From positions 29,246 through 40,795 of the forward strand of contig FR892174.1 of NCBI GenBank assembly GCA_000433115.1: 11,550 nt of DNA. Direction: 5' to 3'. Made by a program: the position numbers and the translations under genes. The stretch comes from Ruminococcus sp. CAG:382 (GTDB taxonomy: Bacteria > Bacillota > Clostridia > Oscillospirales > CAG-382). This document shows positions 1 through 6,308 of the stretch, in pieces; the stretch's first letter is position 1; each line of letters starts with the position of its first letter. The notes beneath the pieces are model-generated. The model made no database searches. It had not been told where the DNA came from and saw only the letters and a program-made list of their open reading frames with translations.

Positions 1-605
1 CTCCCGGCACACCCTTCCGCGCAAAGGAGACCGGCGGTATCGGTGCGCTCGGTGATATCGGTTGCTATTCGCTTGATATGGTGCTCAACGCTGTCGGATA
101 TCCGAAGCCGCTCACCGTTACGGGCTATACTTCCGATTTCTTCGGAAAGGACCCCGCTTACTATCCCAATCATCCCGAATATGCGAAGGCTTTCGGTGTT
201 GATGACTTCGCCGCAGGCTTTGTCAGACTCGAAGGCGGTATTATACTCGACTTCCGTATCGCATGGGCAATGAACATCGATACTCCCGGTGACACGATCA
301 TCCTCGGCACCAAGGGCGGTCTCCGCATTCCTTCCACCGACTGCTGGAACGGTTCTGTCGGCGGCAATATGAAGATATACAAGGAAATCGCCGGAACACA
401 GACCGAAACCGTCATTCCGATTCTCGACAGCAATTTCGGTGCTCTCTTTGATCAGAAGATCCGTTCTTTCCTTGACGCTGTCAAGTACGGCGATCCTGTT
501 GCCGTACCCTCCAGCCAGATTATCTATAACCAGGCTATCATTGATGGTATCAACCGTTCCGCCGCGTGTGGTCACGAAGTTACCATTGAGATCCCGGAGA
601 TATAA
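1..605 (+). CDS. Gfo/Idh/MocA-family oxidoreductase, C-terminal part (5' end outside window)
   Basis: The frame is open from the left edge (first full codon at base 3) to the TAA at 603-605, giving 200 visible residues; the N-terminal Rossmann domain is outside the window. The visible part opens with a GALGDIGCYSLDMVLNAVG-like stretch, which matches the conserved G-x-x-x-D-x-G-x-Y/H-x-x-D helix of Gfo/Idh/MocA dehydrogenases. It continues as the alpha/beta C-terminal domain, including the typical 'a/gG(l/i)..DF..' strands and a late segment (SFLDAVKYGDP-like) resembling the family's 'F.dAi..g..p' motif. Such enzymes oxidise or reduce sugars, polyols or cyclic diols with NAD(P) in the cytoplasm; substrate cannot be judged from this half. 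The next gene starts 5 nt downstream, so the two are probably co-transcribed. The first in-frame Met, at 78, is internal because the conserved motif lies before it. Confidence 0.85.
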   Translation, partial: PGTPFRAKETGGIGALGDIGCYSLDMVLNAVGYPKPLTVTGYTSDFFGKDPAYYPNHPEYAKAFGVDDFAAGFVRLEGGIILDFRIAWAMNIDTPGDTIILGTKGGLRIPSTDCWNGSVGGNMKIYKEIAGTQTETVIPILDSNFGALFDQKIRSFLDAVKYGDPVAVPSSQIIYNQAIIDGINRSAACGHEVTIEIPEI

Positions 606-610
606 AACAG

Positions 611-1480
611 ATGACGCTTGTTATTCTTGCCGCGGGTCTCGGAAGCAGGTTCGGCGGCTCGAAGCAGCTTGAACCGGTCGGACCAAACGGTGAGATCATC
701 CTCGATTTTTCGGTCTTTGACGCGAAGTTCGCGGGATTTGACCGTGTGCTGCTGCTCATTCGCCCGGAGCATTATGATCTTTTCAAAGAGAATATCGGAA
801 GCAGGTTTGACGGTAAGATAAAGGTCGATTATGCTTTCCAGTCGCTTGATCGTTTTGTTGACAGCGTACCGGAAGGACGTGTAAAACCGTGGGGTACGGG
901 TCACGCTCTGCTTTGCTGCAAGGACAAGCTTGGCGATGATAATTTTGCCGTTATCAACGCCGACGATTTCTACGGCAGAGAAGCGTATGTTGCGCTCGCA
1001 CAGCATTTTGCAGGCGGAAGCAATGAGCTTTGCATGGTGGGATACCAAATGACGAATACCGTTACCGAAAACGGAACGGTTTCACGCGGGGTATGCGTCA
1101 CGGATGAAAACGGTTATCTTGTTTCCATAACCGAGAACAAGAACATTGAGCTTCATAAGGACGGAAGCATTGTCAGCCACACCGAAACGGGTGACACACT
1201 GCTTGCTCCGTCGACGGTTACGTCTATGAATTTCTTCGGATTCACTCCGGCGTTCCTTCCGATACTCGAAAAGGGTTTCCGCGAGTTCCTTGAATCGCCG
1301 CACGATGTGCTTAAGGGAGAATATTATCTCCCGACGGCGGTCAGGCTTGCGATGGATGCGGGAATGAAGGTCAGAGTCCTGAAAAGCGAGGGAAAATGGT
1401 ACGGTGTGACTTACCGTGAGGATAAGCCCGCAGTCTGTGCAGGTATTGCGTCGCTTTGCGCAAAAGGACTTTATAACTGA
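611..1480 (+). CDS. Sugar nucleotidyltransferase-like protein (NTP_transferase fold)
   Basis: A 289-residue cytoplasmic protein. It begins with the nucleotidyltransferase signature LAAGLGSRFGGSKQ (residues 6-19), which binds the NTP phosphates, then 'EPVGPNGEIILDF'. A KPWGTGHAL segment (about 92-100) and VINADDFYG (about 114-122) match the nucleotide-binding and metal-binding aspartate motifs of sugar-1-phosphate nucleotidyltransferases. I see no C-terminal left-handed hexapeptide repeats, so it lacks the acetyltransferase half of GlmU-type enzymes. The family activates sugar phosphates or small alcohol phosphates as NDP/CDP derivatives; the exact substrate is not readable. The start is set by a GGAGA at 596-600, inside the end of the upstream gene. 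It follows the Gfo/Idh gene by 5 nt and is closed by a hairpin at 1488-1518, so the two likely form the end of a sugar-modification operon. Confidence 0.8.
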   Translation: MTLVILAAGLGSRFGGSKQLEPVGPNGEIILDFSVFDAKFAGFDRVLLLIRPEHYDLFKENIGSRFDGKIKVDYAFQSLDRFVDSVPEGRVKPWGTGHALLCCKDKLGDDNFAVINADDFYGREAYVALAQHFAGGSNELCMVGYQMTNTVTENGTVSRGVCVTDENGYLVSITENKNIELHKDGSIVSHTETGDTLLAPSTVTSMNFFGFTPAFLPILEKGFREFLESPHDVLKGEYYLPTAVRLAMDAGMKVRVLKSEGKWYGVTYREDKPAVCAGIASLCAKGLYN

Positions 1481-1487
1481 TATTATC

Positions 1488-1518
1488 GGCGCACGGTTTT
1501 TCCGTGCGCCTCATTTTT
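1488..1518 (+). terminator. Hairpin with T-rich tail between the nucleotidyltransferase and the DUF4097-like gene
   Basis: A perfect 9-bp stem, GGCGCACGG (1488-1496) with CCGTGCGCC (1502-1510), encloses a five-T loop and is followed by TCATTTTT (1511-1518). It starts 7 nt after the stop codon at 1480, as expected for an intrinsic terminator. The tail is interrupted by CA, so termination may be partial. It ends only two bases before the ribosome binding site of the next gene. Confidence 0.75.
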
Positions 1519-1530
1519 CGGAGGGATATT

Positions 1531-2277
1531 ATGAAAAAGACTATATTGATGTTGACCATGCTGCTTACCGGTGCGTCGCTTTCGGGATGCATCATGAACT
1601 TCCGCGGAAGCGGATATAATTACAACGGCGCAGATAAATACCGTGTTTTCGACGGCGCTGTTCAGGGCGATTTCACGAAGCTCGATATCGGCTGGATCAG
1701 CGGCGACGTTACCGTCGTCAGAGGCGACAGCTTCGGCATTACCGAGATTATTGACGGAAACGACACTCCCGAATACCGTATGCACTACCGTTTCGACGGA
1801 AAAACGCTTAAGATCAGATACGCGGCTTCGGGAACAAAGCTTATTTCGGGGATGAAAAAAAGTCTTAAAATCGTTGTGCCGTATGATCTTGATAAAATCA
1901 AGATCGATTCTGTGTCAGCACAGGTTGCGGTTGAAGGCATTACTGCCGACGACGTTGACATCAGAACTGTTTCGGGTGCTGCTGTTTTGTCTGATGTTAA
2001 TGCGCACAGCATTGACATAGACACTGTGAGCGGGAATGTTTCTGTCAAGCCGGGCACCGGAACCCGGGAGATCGATGCCAACACCGTTTCCGGAAGCGTT
2101 GTGGCAGTGCTTAATGAGAATTCATCGTTTACGGCAAAGTTCAATTCGGTGAGCGGACGCTTTTCAAGCGAAATCCCAACGGCTGTCAACGGAAAGTATT
2201 ACATTGCGGGAGACGGAAGCGCTATCGAAATTGACTGCAATACGGTTTCCGGCAGTTTTGTTATCAAAAGAGGATGA
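1531..2277 (+). CDS. DUF4097-like beta-repeat lipoprotein
   Basis: A 248-residue predicted lipoprotein. The start at 1531 is chosen because GGAGGG lies at 1520-1525 and the protein then begins MKKTILML with a classic signal peptide; an in-frame upstream start at 1504 would fall within the terminator hairpin. The lipobox is L-S-G-C, with the lipidated Cys at residue 20, so the mature protein is anchored on the outer face of the membrane. From about residue 125 there are regularly spaced T/S-V-S-G motifs (near 127, 146, 165, 185, 206 and 238, 19-21 residues apart except the last), alternating with D-I-D or E-I-D strands. This is the pattern of the DUF4097 / putative adhesin right-handed beta-helix family. 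Molecular function is unknown; many relatives sit beside envelope-stress or regulatory genes. The SGNH lipoprotein gene starts 3 nt downstream, so they are probably one operon. Confidence 0.8.
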   Translation: MKKTILMLTMLLTGASLSGCIMNFRGSGYNYNGADKYRVFDGAVQGDFTKLDIGWISGDVTVVRGDSFGITEIIDGNDTPEYRMHYRFDGKTLKIRYAASGTKLISGMKKSLKIVVPYDLDKIKIDSVSAQVAVEGITADDVDIRTVSGAAVLSDVNAHSIDIDTVSGNVSVKPGTGTREIDANTVSGSVVAVLNENSSFTAKFNSVSGRFSSEIPTAVNGKYYIAGDGSAIEIDCNTVSGSFVIKRG

Positions 2278-2280
2278 CGG

Positions 2281-3780
2281 ATGAAGAAACTGAGATTTAT
2301 TCTGATGTTGCTTGTGACGCTCGGCGTTTTTTGCGCATGCGGCGGAGAATTCAAGCCGGAGGAATCGTCGGAGATGCCGGAAACACCGCCGAATATATAT
2401 ACTATCGTTTATTCGCGGTTGTATGAAGAGGCTGCGAAAACGGTTGCCGAAGCGGTTATGGAAAAGGCGGGACTTGAATTTGAGTGCGTCGCTTTTGAAA
2501 AGGGGATGGAGCTTCCGCAGTATGCCGTGATAATCGGCGATATTTCCGATGGCGTTTCGGAAACGCTCTGCAAGGATATTGCACGGCTTGATTTCGGCAC
2601 ACGTGTTGCAGGTGATCGCGTTTACTGCTACGGCGGGTGCGGCGAATCGGTTGTCAGTGCGGCAAAGTATCTGGCGAATGCGTTGGTAAACGAACGCGGC
2701 ATTGAGCCTGACGAAGATTACAATTATTTTTATGATAATCCGTATTCGCTCGAAAATGCAACTATAAACGGCATTGACATCGGCGAATTCACGCTTGTTT
2801 ATGCTTCAACCGAAAACGAAGCGAAGTACGGCGATGTGGCGGAGGATTTCAAAAGATATCTCCGCGACAATGCTAATGTCCGTGTGCGCGCAATGCCTTC
2901 GGGAAAGCCGGACGGCGAGAAGGAAATACTTATCGGTATCGTTCCGAACCGCGGGATCGTTGAAGGACGTTCGGAAGCTGAATTCGGAGATTTTGATTAT
3001 GAGATAACGGTTTCCGGCGACAAGGTTGCAATCATCGGCGGCAATGCCTGCGCTGTATGGCAGGGATGCATGGCGTTTGCAAAAGACATAGAGCGCCATG
3101 ACGACAAGGCTGTCGGCGATATGACTCTTTCCGGCAGTGCGCGGCTTGTAAAAGTGAGCTGTGTCGGCGATTCGATTACAGAGGGCGGAAATTCATCGGA
3201 TCCCCATTCCATGACGTATCCCGTGTATTTGCAGCGGATGCTCGGATATGATTATATTGTGAAGAATCACGGACACAGCGGGTACTCGGTCGTGTTTTCG
3301 GATGAGTACAGTTACAGCAAGAGCCCGCTTTATACAAAGGCAAAGGAGTTTGCGCCGGATGTTGTGATTTATATGCTTGGCACAAATGACTGCAATCCCG
3401 GTCAGGACTACAAGAGCTGGGATAACGGCAACCGTGAAGCTGCATACCGTGCTGACACGATGAGATACCTCAATTCGTTCAGGGAGATCAACGGAGACGT
3501 GCAGATCTTCATGAGCATTCCGCCTACACTTTGTTATTCGACGATATGGCCGTGGGAAGAATGGGCTGCGCGCATTGAAAAGCATGTCAGTATTATCAAC
3601 CGCGAGATCGCTGAGGAAGAAGGGCTGCCGATCGTGGATATGTATTCATGGTCGAAGAATCACTCAGAAGTGTTCAAAGACGGTCTGCACCCGTACAACG
3701 AATCGTACAAAGTATATGCGGAGCGTGTTTACGACGAAATAAAAGACGTCATCATCACACGGGAGAGCTTTATGAAATAG
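2281..3780 (+). CDS. SGNH/GDSL-hydrolase lipoprotein with duplicated N-terminal domain
   Basis: A 499-residue predicted lipoprotein. A signal peptide ends in F-C-A-C, with the probable lipidated Cys at 20, followed by a Glu/Pro-rich linker (21-38). Residues about 39-138 and 169-272 look like two diverged copies of one alpha/beta unit: each opens with T-I/L-V-Y and a long helix, has a 'VIIGD' or 'ILIGI' strand, and ends with a 'GDRVYCYGG' or 'GDKVAIIGG' hairpin plus a helix. The C-terminal catalytic domain (about 288-490) carries the SGNH blocks: GDSIT (296-300, nucleophile Ser298), NHGHSG (329-334), GTND (367-370, Asn369) and DGLHP (467-471, Asp467 and His470). All expected catalytic residues are present. 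The family removes acyl, often acetyl, groups from polysaccharides, peptidoglycan or other esters; the substrate here is unknown. It lies 3 nt after the DUF4097-like gene and ends at a strong bidirectional hairpin. Confidence 0.88.
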   Translation: MKKLRFILMLLVTLGVFCACGGEFKPEESSEMPETPPNIYTIVYSRLYEEAAKTVAEAVMEKAGLEFECVAFEKGMELPQYAVIIGDISDGVSETLCKDIARLDFGTRVAGDRVYCYGGCGESVVSAAKYLANALVNERGIEPDEDYNYFYDNPYSLENATINGIDIGEFTLVYASTENEAKYGDVAEDFKRYLRDNANVRVRAMPSGKPDGEKEILIGIVPNRGIVEGRSEAEFGDFDYEITVSGDKVAIIGGNACAVWQGCMAFAKDIERHDDKAVGDMTLSGSARLVKVSCVGDSITEGGNSSDPHSMTYPVYLQRMLGYDYIVKNHGHSGYSVVFSDEYSYSKSPLYTKAKEFAPDVVIYMLGTNDCNPGQDYKSWDNGNREAAYRADTMRYLNSFREINGDVQIFMSIPPTLCYSTIWPWEEWAARIEKHVSIINREIAEEEGLPIVDMYSWSKNHSEVFKDGLHPYNESYKVYAERVYDEIKDVIITRESFMK

Positions 3781-3820
3781 AAAAAACGGGACGGAAGAAA
3801 TTCCGTCCCGTGATTTTTTT
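3781..3820. terminator. Bidirectional intrinsic terminator between convergent genes
   Basis: A perfect 10-bp stem, CGGGACGGAA (3787-3796) with TTCCGTCCCG (3801-3810), has a GAAA loop. On the + strand it is followed by TGATTTTTTT; on the - strand the run of six A at 3781-3786 becomes a U tract. It can therefore stop both the SGNH operon from the left and the solute-binding protein gene from the right, whose stop codon is only 13 nt away. Confidence 0.93.
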
Positions 3821-3823
3821 GAG

Positions 3824-5410
3824 TTATGAGCGTTCGGAGTAGGTTTCGATTACCTGCTGAATTTTTGTTTCAATGGCGTCCTTCTTGGAATCGAGGTTGG
3901 AAACAAGGTCGGTGGAGCCGGCAGACATAAGTTCGGAGATGACGGTATCAACGCCGAAGTTATAGATGATGCCGAGATCGTAGACGATGTTTGAGAAGAT
4001 ATACTTATCAAGCATATCACTGCTTTCTTCGTCAAGCTCTTTGCCCTTGAGGATTACTTCGGAGTATGCTCTGGTGAGACCGGAGGCGTTTTCGCCCTTG
4101 GATTCAGCGGAGATCACGTCGAGCATGAAAGCTGTGTAATCGGGATCAGGTGCGGAGTAAGGAATGACGATGCCGTATGCGTATCTTGCGGAGCAGGGTG
4201 TGTAGTATTCATCCTGAGTTTCGTCAAGAAGCGGATAGGGGATAAGCCCGAAGTTGACATCATATGCGCGTACTTTCTTGACTGCGGAGAATGCGGTGCT
4301 TCTGAAAAGTGCTCTGCCTTCACCGAAAATCTTGACGACTTCGTTCCACATGTTGTCTGTGCTGTCCCTGAGGTACTCAGCATGGAGAACCCAGGTGCCC
4401 TTTTCTTCAAGCATTGAGAGAACATTCTGAGCAATGTTTATGCTGCGTTCGTCAACGCCGAGCGAAAGCACGGGTTCGTCGTTGGAGTTTTTGGTTACGA
4501 GGCGGGAGCCGGAGGAAAGGTACAGCATGAGGGAATCGTTATAAGCGGCGATGAGACCCCATGTGTCGTTGCCGGAAAGTCCGTCAACACCGTCGGAATC
4601 GTATGTGAAATCCTTGGAGAGCTGGAGCATCTTGTCGATTGTCCAAGTCTTGTTGTTGACTTCGTCATAAAGGTTGAGCGACGGATATTTGGATTTGAGA
4701 AGATCCTTATTGAACATAAGACAGCAGGAAACAATCTTCTGCATTATGGACATATCGCTGATGGAGAAATATGTTTTATCGGCGATGGAGAAGGATTCGT
4801 TTGCGTTCTGATCCCACCATGGCATGGAAAGGTCAAGATATCCGTCAGCGGCAAATTCGTTCAGGTCATAGAGATAGCCGTCCTGAGCGAGAGTTGTGCA
4901 GGCGGGGAGGAAAGGCATTGCGGCGTCACAGTTGTCGTCGCTTGCGACCTGAAGTTCCGTGCTGAGAGTTGAATACACGTCTGCAACGGCACGGGCTTTG
5001 ATCGTTACGCCGTATTTTTCCTCGATCAGCTTGTTACGTCTGTCAACCGCGTCGTTGATGGCGTCATAAGTCGTTTCGTAAAGGTTGGGCTCGATTTCCT
5101 CGGAGTAGTAAGTGGCCTCCTTTTCATTGTTGTAAACAAGAACAGTGAAGGTGTTCTTATCGGTCCACTTGAATTCGGGCATTTTTCTGCCCCACTTTCC
5201 GTCGCCGAGATAGCCGACGATTCCGTCAACCCATCCGTTTTCATCAACAGATGTATCGGTACTGTCGGAAGCGGTATCGGAAGAGGTGGAGACAACAGTG
5301 CTGTTGTCGCCTGCGGTGGAGGAGGTATTATCGCTGTCATTGTTACATGAAACAAGAGCAGTAGTACCAAGCAGGAGCAGGCAGAGAAGTGTTGCTAAAG
5401 CTTTTTTCAT
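3824..5410 (-). CDS. Extracellular solute-binding lipoprotein (ABC family 1-like), copy 1
   Basis: A 528-residue predicted lipoprotein. The start at 5410 (MKKALATLL) is chosen over an upstream in-frame ATG at 5452 because a GAAAGGAA ribosome binding site lies just before it, the signal peptide begins there, and the -10 box at 5443-5448 would place 5452 upstream of transcription. The lipobox L-V-S-C puts the lipid anchor on Cys22, followed by a Ser/Thr/Asp-rich linker (23-58). The mature part has the layout of large family-1 type binding proteins: an early 'D-A-V-x-x-R-N' helix (about 120-126), a 'YLYDLNEF' segment, a MPWWDQ motif near 196-201, and a 'FNKDL' strand. Such proteins capture sugars or oligosaccharides outside the cell for an ABC importer, but no permease or ATPase gene is nearby. 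It is clearly paralogous to the binding protein at 8690-10201. Ligand unknown. Confidence 0.85.
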   Translation of the reverse strand: MKKALATLLCLLLLGTTALVSCNNDSDNTSSTAGDNSTVVSTSSDTASDSTDTSVDENGWVDGIVGYLGDGKWGRKMPEFKWTDKNTFTVLVYNNEKEATYYSEEIEPNLYETTYDAINDAVDRRNKLIEEKYGVTIKARAVADVYSTLSTELQVASDDNCDAAMPFLPACTTLAQDGYLYDLNEFAADGYLDLSMPWWDQNANESFSIADKTYFSISDMSIMQKIVSCCLMFNKDLLKSKYPSLNLYDEVNNKTWTIDKMLQLSKDFTYDSDGVDGLSGNDTWGLIAAYNDSLMLYLSSGSRLVTKNSNDEPVLSLGVDERSINIAQNVLSMLEEKGTWVLHAEYLRDSTDNMWNEVVKIFGEGRALFRSTAFSAVKKVRAYDVNFGLIPYPLLDETQDEYYTPCSARYAYGIVIPYSAPDPDYTAFMLDVISAESKGENASGLTRAYSEVILKGKELDEESSDMLDKYIFSNIVYDLGIIYNFGVDTVISELMSAGSTDLVSNLDSKKDAIETKIQQVIETYSERS

Positions 5411-5442
5411 TTCTGTTTTCCTTTCAAAAATTGCTACGTTGC

Positions 5443-5471
5443 ATTCTATCACAGTTTTCGGGCGATGTCAA
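5443..5471 (-). promoter_or_regulatory. Sigma-A-type promoter for solute-binding protein 1
   Basis: Read on the - strand there is a perfect -35 TTGACA (5466-5471), a 17-nt spacer and a -10 TAGAAT (5443-5448). The spacer ends in TGTGA, giving a TGn extended -10. The predicted transcript would start near 5436, leaving a leader of roughly 25 nt with the GAAAGGAA binding site. No terminator is visible between this promoter and the antitoxin-like gene upstream, so read-through from that gene is also possible. Confidence 0.8.
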
Positions 5472-5506
5472 TAATAATAATGTGAATTATTTGCTGTTTT
5501 CGCGTT

Positions 5507-5836
5507 TTATTCCACACCGAGAGCGGAAAGCACATCGTCGACCGAAAGAGAAGAAAGGTTATTTTCGGCAGGCACCGCCACGGGCGCTTCGTTCACAGCC
5601 GGTGTGGGAGCGTGAGCTTCGGATGCGGGAGCTTCGGCGTTCGGCACAGAGGGCTGTATCGATGCGGCGGGTGAGGCTTCTTTCTTTGCCGAGATGAGCT
5701 TTTCGTAATCTTCAATCAGCATTACGACGTATTTGCCTCTGCCGTTTTTTGTGAGGAACACGGGACTGTCGGGACCGATATCTTTGAGCGCATCGGTGTA
5801 ATTACGCAGGTCGGAAACGGAACGGATGTTAATCAT
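5507..5836 (-). CDS. Phd/YefM-like antitoxin-fold protein with Pro/Ala-rich tail, no adjacent toxin
   Basis: A 109-residue protein. The start at 5836 is chosen because AAGGTGG lies 8 nt before it and the sequence then begins MINIRSVSDLRNY, the usual opening of Phd/YefM proteins; a longer in-frame start at 5902 would overlap the predicted -35 box. Residues 1-50 fit the Phd/YefM dimer: an N-terminal strand, an 'R-S-V-S-D-L-R' helix, a 'PVFLTKNGRGKYVVMLIEDYEKL' type beta-hairpin and helix. Residues about 54-91 are a low-complexity Ala/Pro/Glu linker and 93-109 a short hydrophobic-acidic end that could form a helix. In classical pairs the C-terminal part blocks a Doc or RelE toxin, encoded immediately next door. 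Here the neighbours are a binding protein and thioredoxin, and no small toxin gene is visible. It may be a stand-alone regulator. The fold call is fairly secure and the role is not. Confidence 0.75.
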   Translation of the reverse strand: MINIRSVSDLRNYTDALKDIGPDSPVFLTKNGRGKYVVMLIEDYEKLISAKKEASPAASIQPSVPNAEAPASEAHAPTPAVNEAPVAVPAENNLSSLSVDDVLSALGVE

Positions 5837-5873
5837 GGACAATACCACCTTTTTATAATAATTTATCGTCTTC

Positions 5874-5902
5874 AGTGTATCACAAATGATCGTAAAAATC
5901 AA
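5874..5902 (-). promoter_or_regulatory. Promoter for the Phd-like gene
   Basis: On the - strand TTGATT (5897-5902) and TACACT (5874-5879) are separated by 17 nt, with TGTGA directly before the -10 forming an extended -10 element. The -10 is a weak match, so the extended element supports the call. A start near 5867 would give a leader of about 30 nt carrying the AAGGTGG site. Confidence 0.55.
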
Positions 5903-5916
5903 CAGTGGATTGAAAG

Positions 5917-5953
5917 AAAAAGGAGCCGTATTATCAAAATCCGGCTCCTTTTT
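5917..5953 (-). terminator. Intrinsic terminator after thioredoxin
   Basis: AAAAAGGAGCCG (5917-5928) and CGGCTCCTTTTT (5942-5953) form a perfect 12-bp stem around a 13-nt loop. Read on the - strand, the stem lies 22 nt after the trxA stop codon and its right arm runs into TTTTTCTTTC, a good U tract. The A-rich other side also allows some termination in the opposite direction. Confidence 0.88.
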
Positions 5954-5975
5954 CGTTGGATCGTGTCTTTTGTTG

Positions 5976-6284
5976 TTATTTCACGAGTTTGAGGAATTCG
6001 TTCTTTTCCTTATAACCGACGGAGGTGGCTGCAATCTCGCCGTTTTTTATGACGATCACCGTGGGTATTACATGAATTTTGAACATGTCGGCGAGGTCGG
6101 GTTGCTCGTCTACGTTGACTTTGCCGACTTTTATATCGTCATTTTCTTCGGCGATTTCGTCGATAATCGGTGAGACCATGCGGCACGGACCGCACCATTC
6201 AGCCCAAAAATCGAGCATGACGGGCTTTTTGCTGTTCTTGACCTCACTGTCGTAATTTTCTGCCGTAATTTTGATGACTGACAT
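5976..6284 (-). CDS. trxA: Thioredoxin
   Basis: A 102-residue single-domain thioredoxin, the normal length for the family. The active site is W30-C31-G32-P33-C34 in the context DFWAEWCGPCRM, and the cis-proline loop is V-I-P74-T. These residues are the ones needed for reversible dithiol/disulfide exchange with cytoplasmic protein substrates; there is no signal peptide. An AGGAGG site precedes the start by 8 nt. The gene lies 24 nt downstream of the FAD enzyme gene on the same strand and is followed by a strong terminator, so it is most likely the second gene of a two-gene operon. The usual partner, thioredoxin reductase TrxB, is not in the window; the FAD enzyme upstream is not a TrxB by its motifs. 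Confidence 0.96.
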   Translation of the reverse strand: MSVIKITAENYDSEVKNSKKPVMLDFWAEWCGPCRMVSPIIDEIAEENDDIKVGKVNVDEQPDLADMFKIHVIPTVIVIKNGEIAATSVGYKEKNEFLKLVK

Positions 6285-6308
6285 TGTGTTTTCCTCCTGA
6301 TTTGTTTT

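Noticed and set aside
640..815. Repeated TCGGAAGCAGGTT in the nucleotidyltransferase gene
   Set aside because: Both copies encode a G-S-R-F segment in the same frame, only the first being in the known signature; a short chance repeat is the simplest reading.
572..1048. Antisense open frame of 158 codons over the nucleotidyltransferase gene
   Set aside because: It lies opposite a gene with clear catalytic motifs, has no ribosome binding site and shows no recognisable domain.
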